From: JAUXFK01 sp034189035
GTDB lineage: Bacteria; Desulfobacterota; UBA8473
Assembly (NCBI GenBank): GCA_034189035.1
Contig: JAXHVA010000129.1
Span: 1-10,565, forward strand
Length of the DNA stretch: 10,565 bases
Reading direction: 5' to 3'
A program made the position numbers and the translations under genes. The notes beneath the pieces are model-generated. The model was given only the letters and a program-made list of their open reading frames with translations, did not search any database and was not told the DNA's origin. Position 1 is the first letter of the stretch. Every line of letters starts with the position of its first letter. Of this stretch, positions 1 to 6,102 are shown in pieces.

Positions 1-97
1 GCATTCTCATCCTTTCCAGATTGGCCCTGTCATCATCTAAAATAAAATAGTTCGGATCCAGTGGCGGAACCTTCAATTGTTTCTCAGCTGTCACCAT
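1..97 (-). CDS. Start of an unrecognised gene (partial, runs off the left edge)
   Basis: An ATG (complement of 95-97) opens a frame of 32 codons that reaches the window edge without a stop. The peptide begins MVTAEKQLKVPPLDPNYF and continues with an acidic stretch (ILDDD). It starts 20 bp behind the stop of the VWA gene, with a purine-rich AAGGATAAGG stretch just upstream, so it looks like the next cistron of the same operon. I do not recognise a family from 32 residues. In benzylsuccinate synthase operons further genes of unclear role follow the ATPase gene, so this position is expected for an accessory protein, but that is context only. Confidence 0.55.
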   Translation of the reverse strand, partial: MVTAEKQLKVPPLDPNYFILDDDRANLERMRM

Positions 98-117
98 ATA
101 ACACCTTATCCTTCAAT

Positions 118-1950
118 TCAAATTCTTTCTTTATTATAAAGAGCCTTCCCATCACAGGTATCGGTCTTAAATTTAAAATCTCCACCTTTACCTCCATAGA
201 CCATGATCCATCGTAAAAGATTCTCAAGGGCATTTGGCATTTGACCAAAATGGTCGATAAATTGAATGGCCTTGCCATACTGATTTTGCATGGCCTCTTT
301 GTCCTTGTATCCACAGGCCAAGGTGATCAAATCAATTTTTTGCGATCTACAGTAATCAATGCCATGTTGAACACTACAACCATAGTTCGACTCACCATCA
401 GTTATATGAATCAAAAGCTTGCGGTTTTTATCTCGTAACATCATATATGCTGCTGCTATAAGGGCCTGTCCTGATGCTGTCTGTCCACTTGGAGGAACAG
501 ACAAGAGGTTTTCTCCTTTAATTAGCCTGGAAACTATACAGATATGGTCTGATTCAAAATAAGCAAATGCCTGTAAACGATTGTTAAAGCCTATAAATGC
601 TCTGTGAAGGTTAGCCACAGTGCTCTCCACCAACCTCCATTTAGCACCTCTCATAGAACCTGTTGCGTCTACGAGTAAACAAATATTCCAATTCATATCC
701 GGTATAGATTGCTTGTCCATGAAGCATCTGCCAGTTATCGGTGCACGGTATAACCGCCTTCTGTCTACCCTCCCACTTGCAAGACCACGACTTATCATAG
801 ATTTTCTTTCAGAATAATTCTGGAAGATCGCCTTTAGCCTACCAACCAGAACCGGGTCTATTACCGGGTGTGAGGGAATATTAAAATCCCATACTGAGGT
901 AGGAATGACATCATCATCGTCGTCGCCTACTATAGTCTCTATAATTGGAGTAATATCTGTGGAATTGGCTGCTAAGGTGGTTTCGATCTGATTGATAAGG
1001 GCAGGCGAAAGGGGAGATTTGTCTGTATCTGTGGCAGCTTTCTTCCTGCCACGCTTCCTCTTTTCTTCCTGCTTCATTGGTGGTGTCCAAAGGAGAGTTT
1101 TATCGTCTATTCCCCATGTAAAGATCTTGTCTTTTATCCTTTTCCAGATATCGATATAGATTCCAAAACGCATTTCACAACGGATAGTTATGTGTGTGCT
1201 CTTCTGGCTTACCTCTTTCAATTGCAACACAGAACTCTCCAATGAATTGAGCAGCTCTTCATATATAGGATTTATACTATAATCGATTTTGCCTTCTACA
1301 GCCTTGAGCCACCAGAGGAAGAACAACTCATCCACTGTAACCTTACGATTTACTGAGCCCTTTCCTCTCTTCTTCAGAGCTACTTCTCTGGATTTACGAG
1401 TGTAAAGACCTAAAATTGATTGTTCAGATAGATTATCAATGTATATATCCTCACCGGCATATACGATCTTATGGATAATAAGCTTTTCCAGAACCCTAAT
1501 ATCATGGCAATACTGCTCTATCTTCTCCCAGACGAGGTCACTCCATTCAGTCTTGTGAAGGGCCTCGTGAACCACGCACCCGACCAAATAATCTACCTTA
1601 CCGGAAGGTACAGGGTAATCGCCCATTACCAATCCAGGATCTAAAGAAATTGCTCCTCTGTACTTACCGGACATGCCAGTCCATTCGATCTCTCCTACAT
1701 TCTGACCGATATGACCGGCAACTTTTCTCAATGCCCTCAAAACATTGGCAAGTTCCGTAGATTCTTCTGAAGAGATGTTCTTCCTCCAGTATTCAGATAT
1801 TCCAGTATGCGAAGGAAGATACTGTTCTCCCCAATGGGTTTCCTCCATCCAGAAATCCGTTGCTCCCCAACCAGCCCTGAATGAGTTTCCACCAGCACAA
1901 CTACCTGATTCTTGACCATTTGAAGGGGGTTCAATACTCTTGGTATCCAT
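118..1950 (-). CDS. VWA-domain protein with N-terminal HExxH motif, partner of the MoxR ATPase
   Basis: The 610-residue protein ends in a von Willebrand factor A domain (about residues 420-585). A MIDAS-type metal site is visible: D428-A-T430-G-S432, then T491 in SGQTASGQA, then D518 in HITDGES. The N-terminal half is not VWA and carries VVHEALHK (HExxH, H128 and H132), followed about 35 residues later by GEDIYID with E167. This resembles a zinc-metallopeptidase-like domain of the type fused to VWA in DUF2201 proteins. A basic linker (residues about 294-305) and a run of five Asp (about 343-347) separate the halves. There is no signal peptide or membrane segment, so it is probably cytoplasmic. 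The gene overlaps the MoxR gene by 20 bp and has a strong AAGGAGG site inside it, implying translational coupling. MoxR plus VWA pairs (NorQ/NorD, CbbQ/CbbO, CoxD/CoxE) act as chaperone-activases of metalloenzymes. Here the likely client is the glycyl radical synthase (inference). Whether the HExxH binds metal or cleaves anything is unknown. Confidence 0.9.
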   Translation of the reverse strand: MDTKSIEPPSNGQESGSCAGGNSFRAGWGATDFWMEETHWGEQYLPSHTGISEYWRKNISSEESTELANVLRALRKVAGHIGQNVGEIEWTGMSGKYRGAISLDPGLVMGDYPVPSGKVDYLVGCVVHEALHKTEWSDLVWEKIEQYCHDIRVLEKLIIHKIVYAGEDIYIDNLSEQSILGLYTRKSREVALKKRGKGSVNRKVTVDELFFLWWLKAVEGKIDYSINPIYEELLNSLESSVLQLKEVSQKSTHITIRCEMRFGIYIDIWKRIKDKIFTWGIDDKTLLWTPPMKQEEKRKRGRKKAATDTDKSPLSPALINQIETTLAANSTDITPIIETIVGDDDDDVIPTSVWDFNIPSHPVIDPVLVGRLKAIFQNYSERKSMISRGLASGRVDRRRLYRAPITGRCFMDKQSIPDMNWNICLLVDATGSMRGAKWRLVESTVANLHRAFIGFNNRLQAFAYFESDHICIVSRLIKGENLLSVPPSGQTASGQALIAAAYMMLRDKNRKLLIHITDGESNYGCSVQHGIDYCRSQKIDLITLACGYKDKEAMQNQYGKAIQFIDHFGQMPNALENLLRWIMVYGGKGGDFKFKTDTCDGKALYNKERI

Positions 1951-2776
1951 CTTCGTTTGCCTCCTTAGTTGTCCCCAAATCCATATGAAGTGAAGTAAGC
2001 AGTGACTCTAATATGTCTCTGCTTACCTGGAGACTGTTTATTATTGCTTCTCGAATCGTTGCCCCAACATTGAGCATTTCAGAAATCATCAATGTATGCC
2101 GAGTCGAAATCGTAATCGGCTCCTGGCTGTTACCCCTCAACTTGTTGGCAATGTTGACCACTGTAAGAGCATCTGCTTCGTCTATCCCGGTCTTGAGGGT
2201 AAGCACCTTTGCTTCTACATGAGAGGGTAAGTATCCCATTAGTATTATATAAAAACGGTCTCTCAAGGCAGCATCCAGCATCTCCGTGCCGATGAATTCC
2301 TCTCCCTCGTTAAGGGTAGCAAAAAAAACAACACCCGGAGCGACCTTTATTAAACCAAGTTCATCTGTCCATACCTGTCTATCCTCAGATAATACAGAAA
2401 AAAGCATATTCAATGCTTTAGGATGCTCCGGTCTGTTTATCTCTTCGAGATGGATTATACACCCAGGAGTCTGGATTGCCTGAGGAAAGAGGAATTGTTG
2501 ATAGTATGTCTCCCCTTCCTTGAGTCTGTGATCACCGAATAACTGACCAGGCTCTGAAAGTATTCCTATCTGAAAAGTGGCCAAAGGCCTCTTGTTCTTA
2601 GCTGCAAACTGCCTAACCAGGGTTGACTTACCACATCCCTGCTTACCTGCTACCAGCACATTCACTGGATGTTTATTAGAAAGCAGATCGATCCTTTCTA
2701 GGTTACGTATCTCATCATTAGGTAAAAAATAGTGCTGCTCTACATTTGGAACTGCAATCGCATGTGTATCTTCCAT
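1931..2776 (-). CDS. MoxR/NorQ-type AAA+ ATPase (BssE-like)
   Basis: A 281-residue AAA+ ATPase. The Walker A motif is GKQGCGKST (residues 44-52). The Walker B segment is CIIHLEEINRP (106-116), where the usual Asp-Glu reads Glu-Glu (E111, E112). Sensor 1 is N156 in FFATLNEGEE. An arginine-finger segment LRDRF lies at 171-175, and a sensor-2 Arg is R226 in STRHTLMI. This motif set and length match the MoxR branch, including NorQ/CbbQ and BssE (TutH), the ATPase encoded with benzylsuccinate synthase. It is followed with a 20-bp overlap by a VWA partner, the standard MoxR/VWA arrangement. Expected role: an ATP-driven hexamer that remodels or helps activate or assemble the glycyl radical enzyme (inference from family). 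The ATG at 2776 is preceded by an AAGGA site. The E-for-D change in Walker B is conservative and may not abolish activity. Confidence 0.92.
   Translation of the reverse strand: MEDTHAIAVPNVEQHYFLPNDEIRNLERIDLLSNKHPVNVLVAGKQGCGKSTLVRQFAAKNKRPLATFQIGILSEPGQLFGDHRLKEGETYYQQFLFPQAIQTPGCIIHLEEINRPEHPKALNMLFSVLSEDRQVWTDELGLIKVAPGVVFFATLNEGEEFIGTEMLDAALRDRFYIILMGYLPSHVEAKVLTLKTGIDEADALTVVNIANKLRGNSQEPITISTRHTLMISEMLNVGATIREAIINSLQVSRDILESLLTSLHMDLGTTKEANEDGYQEY
1960..1966 (-). promoter_or_regulatory. Ribosome binding site of the VWA gene, inside the MoxR coding end
   Basis: AAGGAGG on the minus strand lies 9 nt before the ATG at 1950. It sits within the last codons of the ATPase gene (the Lys-Glu-Ala codons), so ribosomes finishing the ATPase can re-initiate on the VWA gene. 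This fixes the VWA start at 1950. Confidence 0.8.
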
Positions 2777-2810
2777 AGTTTTCTATCCTTCTATTGTTAA
2801 TATGATAATC

Positions 2811-2840
2811 GAGAAGCAGTGAATAAATTCACTGCTTCTC
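2811..2840 (-). terminator. Perfect 13-bp hairpin between beta-subunit and MoxR genes (terminator or RNA-processing element)
   Basis: GAGAAGCAGTGAA and its exact reverse complement are separated by a 4-nt loop. It occupies the 85-bp gap between the small-subunit gene and the ATPase gene. No U-tract follows on the minus strand (GATTATCATATT), so it may be an attenuator, an mRNA 3'-stabilising structure or a processing site that lowers ATPase expression relative to the synthase subunits, rather than a classic intrinsic terminator. Confidence 0.5.
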
Positions 2841-2861
2841 TCAAAACACGTAAAACTTTAC

Positions 2862-3206
2862 TTAGTAGCCGATCCTTAATTCCTTTTGCTTCTGGTTGAG
2901 AAATTCATTCAGCTCAGGGATATTCCAACGCTGATTGACCCTTCTCAGCTTAATTATTATATCTTTTGCCTTTTTCATTAAGATTTTATCTGCATCCTTC
3001 GGGATAGCCATCAGCTCTTTGGATAGCTCTTTCATCTCATCTTCTTCTTGATCTAGGGCCTCAGGCCTTGAAAATATGTTCTGAGTCCCACACCTGGGAC
3101 ACACTCGGATGTCAGCGCACCCTGTTGCTGGTCATCCAGCCTTGCTAAGATATTTGAATTCATAGTATTCTTCAGTAAATTCACACTTGTCGCATGTCAT
3201 CTTCAT
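2862..3206 (-). pseudogene. Small Fe-S/zinc-ribbon subunit of the XSS beta (BssB-like) type, interrupted by in-frame TGA
   Basis: Reading from ATG at 3206 (purine-rich GAGGGGGGG upstream), the frame encodes MKMTCDKC, then about 16 residues to KAG, a TGA at 3132-3134 (codon 25), then without any frame change PATGCADIRVCPRCGTQN and a charged helical tail of about 70 residues ending LRIGY. The paired Cys motifs C5-x2-C8 and C36-x2-C39 are the layout of the XSS beta subunit, which binds one [4Fe-4S] cluster. The position next to the gamma gene also fits. The TGA splits the two Cys pairs, so neither half can form the site alone; a GTG at 3104 could restart only the second half. Options are a nonsense mutation (for example TGG to TGA), a sequencing error, or read-through/selenocysteine. 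The tail makes the product (114 codons) longer than I would expect for BssB. The frame on both sides is clean, so decay, if real, is recent. Confidence 0.65.
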
Positions 3207-3223
3207 CTCGGATTCCCCCCCTC

Positions 3224-3388
3224 TTACTTCTTTTGAAATGAAGAACATTTCGAAGCATCCATCTCTGCCTCTACTGGTTTTGCTTTATAATAAGCCTGTC
3301 TTGGATCAACAACTCTCTGGACGCAATCCCCTAAAGTCGGATCATCCTCTAAAGGAAAGAAATTCTTACACTCATCACAACATGCCAT
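3224..3388 (-). CDS. Small [4Fe-4S] subunit of the XSS gamma (BssC-like) type
   Basis: A 54-residue protein starting MACCDECKNFFPLEDD and ending KCSSFQKK. The pattern C4-x2-C7, then Asn-Phe-Phe-Pro, then G-D-C22, then Tyr-Tyr and Lys-Pro-Val, then C48-x2-Phe is the signature of the small gamma subunits of fumarate-adding glycyl radical enzymes, which carry a HiPIP-like [4Fe-4S] cluster held by four cysteines and cap the alpha barrel. The start at 3388 is set by a strong GGAGGTG site. It lies 50 bp behind the alpha pseudogene and 17 bp before the beta-type gene, as expected for a synthase operon. It looks intact and is the only intact small-subunit gene in the window, so it presumably serves alpha copies 2 and 3. 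The family call rests on motif and context, not on a search. Confidence 0.8.
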   Translation of the reverse strand: MACCDECKNFFPLEDDPTLGDCVQRVVDPRQAYYKAKPVEAEMDASKCSSFQKK

Positions 3389-3394
3389 ACTTTT

Positions 3395-3401
3395 CACCTC
3401 C
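3395..3401 (-). promoter_or_regulatory. Ribosome binding site of the gamma-type subunit
   Basis: GGAGGTG on the minus strand lies 6 nt before the ATG at 3388. It is one of the strongest sites in the window and supports this short gene being translated. Confidence 0.75.
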
Positions 3402-3438
3402 CTTCCAAACTTTATCTTAGTTAAGTAAAAAAAAATAG

Positions 3439-5850
3439 CTAAAATTTTTGCACATTTCGAGCAATAATAGCATCTTGGGTCATTATATTCATCTCAACGA
3501 AATGGGCACTGTAACCTGCAATTCGCACAAGGAGTTCGCTGTATTTCTCAGGTTCTCTTTGTGCTGCGTACAGGGTCTCATTATCCACCATATTGAACTG
3601 GACATGGTTGATTCCCAAATCATGCCAGGTCTTCATATAGTCTCTCCACATCTTGAAACCCTTCTCTCCTTGAAGCTGAGAAGGGGACAGTCTCTGATTT
3701 AAAAGAGTCGCTCTTACAGAACCGACATGGTCTAATTTACCTACAGACTTTAATACTGCTGTTGGCCCTTTCTTATCAAGACCTGGGCCAGGAGAGCAGC
3801 CCCCATCATATAATGGATCACCCAGTCTTCTACCATTGGGCAATGCACCAATCTTAGGCGCACCGACAGTAAAACCAGCAACGCTCTCTGGAAGGGTAGG
3901 CCAGGGTTGGCCGTTAATATCTTGGACTGACCATGACATCTTCCCCAGATCCTCATAGATCCTCACCCACATCTGATCTACATAGTCATTATCATTGCCC
4001 CACTTTGGAGCCTTGACAAAATCCATCCTCATATCCTCATATCCATCCCAGTTTGCCTCAAGAGCACTCCTCAATTCAGCCATTGTATATTTCTTATCCT
4101 CATATATCAATTTCTTAATCGCTGCGAAGCAATCACCGGTCTCAGCAAAGCAGAATAGAGTAAACCACAGACTGCTCCTTTCCTTACAAAGAGCACTGTT
4201 TTGCCCTGTCTCAACGCAACGTTCATAAAGGGATGATGTCATTGGTTTGGGACAAAACTGTGCTTCTACATATCTGTTTCTGTGCTCAATACTCGTTGCC
4301 ATCCTAAATCCAGCCTTAAGCTGCTCGTACCATGCATTGTAAAATTCGTCAAATGTCTCAAAATTGGTACAATCTCCTGTCTCAATACCTATCTTCATCC
4401 CCGTTATTGGATCAATACCATTAAACATAGCCATAGAGATAGCCTTACCGGTTAACCCTATTGCTGCTTGAGGGTATCTCAAAGGCGGTGCCGCCCATTT
4501 CGTATCTGGGGCAGGGGCCATACATGCCTGGTGTACCCAACGTCTGGCCTCTTTCAGCGGGTGGTCAAACCAGTGCATGATATTAGGGATAAGTACATCA
4601 TCATTTCGTAAGGAAGGATAACCCAGACCATGACGGATACACTCAAATACCCTGCTTACAATGGCTGCTTCGAGGTAACAATCCGTGAGGTCATTGCATG
4701 CATCGTTACCATCTTCGTCCACTCCTCCAAGGGTCCATACATAAGGACCAGGGCTCCCTTGTAAAGCCTCTCTCCCTACCCTAAACCATGATTTCCAATT
4801 CCATAGGCAGCCATCATCCACTCTGCACAGTACTCCACAACCTCATCCCGCGTCATATTCTTCTCTTCTATGACATCCTTCTTATAAAAAGGCCAATGCC
4901 AGTAGTCCTGACGCCATGACCATGCAGCATTATGCCATTCGAGCCTGTAGGCTACCTGTACAAAGTGATCGAACTGGATAGCCTCCCAAAGGTGCTCAGG
5001 GGGCCTTGTAGGTACCTTTTCGTAGGTTTCGCTGATTCGTAGGAGCTCCTGTCTTCTATTTGGATCAGTCTCAAAGTTCTCTGCAATGATCTTTGCAAGC
5101 CGGCTGATACGCCTTGCATAAGTGTTCGTTGCCTGAAGGCATATCTTCATTGCCTTCCATGTGTCGATCTTCTCCATAAATGAGACCTGCTCTTCGGCAG
5201 TAGGGGTTTCTCGCATCTTCATCTGCGCATCTTTCAGATGTTCATCAATTGAATTAATTATAGAATCGAATCCTTGATACATCCAGTCAGGCTACGGAGT
5301 AACATAGTCAAAGGCCGTTATATCCCTTCCTGGCTGGACATATTCTCCCATCAACATTAAGACCTTTTCTCTCCGGTTTTGATACTGAGAACATACATCC
5401 TGATAGGTCCTCCCCTGCCATAATTCGACCATCTCCTTTGCCTCTTCCAGGTTTTCCTCAGGGATAATGCCCGTGCGATCGTTCATCGTATCTTCATTAA
5501 TTCCAGAAGATGCCATCGGTATCCATGTGATAAGATGGGGAGCAGAACCCGGATACCCCTGTATGCGGGAGTAATCTGTAATAAATTCCTAATAATGCTT
5601 CCAGAGACCTTGCTCTGGTAATAATAAACGGCTCTGAAGCAGGGGCTTCCTTGAATATCTTGGTGTGCCATCGGAAGTTTTCTAAATCCATTTGAACCCC
5701 TGGTAAGTAACTTGATCCTTTGGTCGCCTTAGACCATATACCTTTTCTTAAATAATTAAGCCTTGGAGATCTCTTCTTCTCCGCCCACCACCAGTACTGT
5801 CTATTATCTAGCAGCTCCACCTCACCTTTTGTTATTTCGGTTTGTGCAAT
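3439..5850 (-). pseudogene. Third XSS-type glycyl radical alpha subunit, degraded (copy 1)
   Basis: This stretch is homologous end to end with the intact alpha gene at 6103-8589 but cannot make the full protein. The lesions are: an ATT codon (5848-5850) where copy 2 has ATG, behind an intact AAGGAGG; an 11-bp deletion near 5585-5590 that shifts frame after RARSLEALL; an amber TAG (5292-5294) where copy 2 has CAG; a 1-bp deletion near 4776-4805 that shifts frame after EWMMAAYG; and a 63-bp in-frame deletion at 4649-4653 that removes residues equivalent to about 406-426 of copy 2. The deletions (11+1+63 = 75 bp) exactly explain its length of 2412 bp against 2487. The active-site segment HQACMAPAPDTK and the glycyl-radical motif RIAGYSAHFVEM are still present, and the 3' frame from about 4805 to 3439 is open over more than 450 codons, so inactivation seems fairly recent. 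Sequencing error is unlikely to explain an 11-bp deletion, a 63-bp deletion and a changed start together. Confidence 0.9.
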
Positions 5851-6020
5851 CTTTGTTCCTCCTTTGATAAATTCATAGAGCCTTGATGTGAAATATTTGT
5901 TTGCTCCTGCTGCATCTTCGAGTAAGAGAATAGGAGGCTACCGGAATATTGACACTCGGAAGGTATGTATATTTCTTGACAATGATAACATGGCGCTGAT
6001 CTAATCCAATCGCATGCCAT
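5851..6020 (-). pseudogene. Possible remnant of a gamma-type small subunit gene upstream of alpha copy 1
   Basis: An ATG at 6020 opens with MACDWIRSAPCYHCQ and a further Cys in PSECQYSGS, echoing the MACC..C..C start of the intact gamma-type protein. In a different frame the following stretch reads PPILLLEDAAGANKYFTSRL and then YEFIKGGTK, which resembles the Asp-x-x-...-Tyr-Tyr-...-Lys-Pro-Val middle of gamma subunits. It runs in frame into the ATT of alpha copy 1. Read together with one frameshift, the two halves would make a gamma-like protein of about the right size directly in front of an alpha gene. The ATG at 6020 has no convincing ribosome binding site. The homology is weak by eye. Confidence 0.35.
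5858..5864 (-). promoter_or_regulatory. Retained ribosome binding site in front of the ATT start of alpha copy 1
   Basis: AAGGAGG lies 7 nt upstream of the ATT that aligns with the ATG of copy 2 (both followed by Ala-Gln-Thr-Glu-Ile). The site is as good as that of copy 2, so the loss is confined to the start codon. A GTG ten codons further in is the only nearby alternative start. Confidence 0.65.
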
Positions 6021-6034
6021 TAAAAGTAATCAAG

Positions 6035-6074
6035 GCTGCATTACCGTGACCCGTAAGAGTCGCTGTAATGCAGC
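6035..6074 (-). terminator. Long inverted repeat behind alpha copy 2 (terminator-like or processing hairpin)
   Basis: GCTGCATTAC (6035-6044) and its perfect reverse complement GTAATGCAGC (6065-6074) form a 10-bp stem around a 20-nt centre. The centre has a further short stem (about 5 bp with one imperfect pair). The element starts 28 bp after the alpha copy 2 stop. On the minus strand it is followed by CTTGATTACTTTT, a weak U-rich run. It could stop most transcripts after copy 2 or protect the 3' end of the copy 2 message. No termination claim is secure. Confidence 0.5.
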
Positions 6075-6102
6075 AAAATCCAACTCCGAGTTAAGTTGTT
6101 AG

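Noticed and set aside
3427..3435. Run of T on the minus strand after alpha copy 1 as an intrinsic terminator
   Set aside because: No GC-rich stem precedes it, and the gamma-type gene follows 50 bp later with a good ribosome binding site.
2862..5294. Alternative genetic code with TGA or TAG read as sense
   Set aside because: TGA is used as the normal stop of the ATPase and VWA genes, and the TAG lies in a gene with independent frameshifts and deletions.
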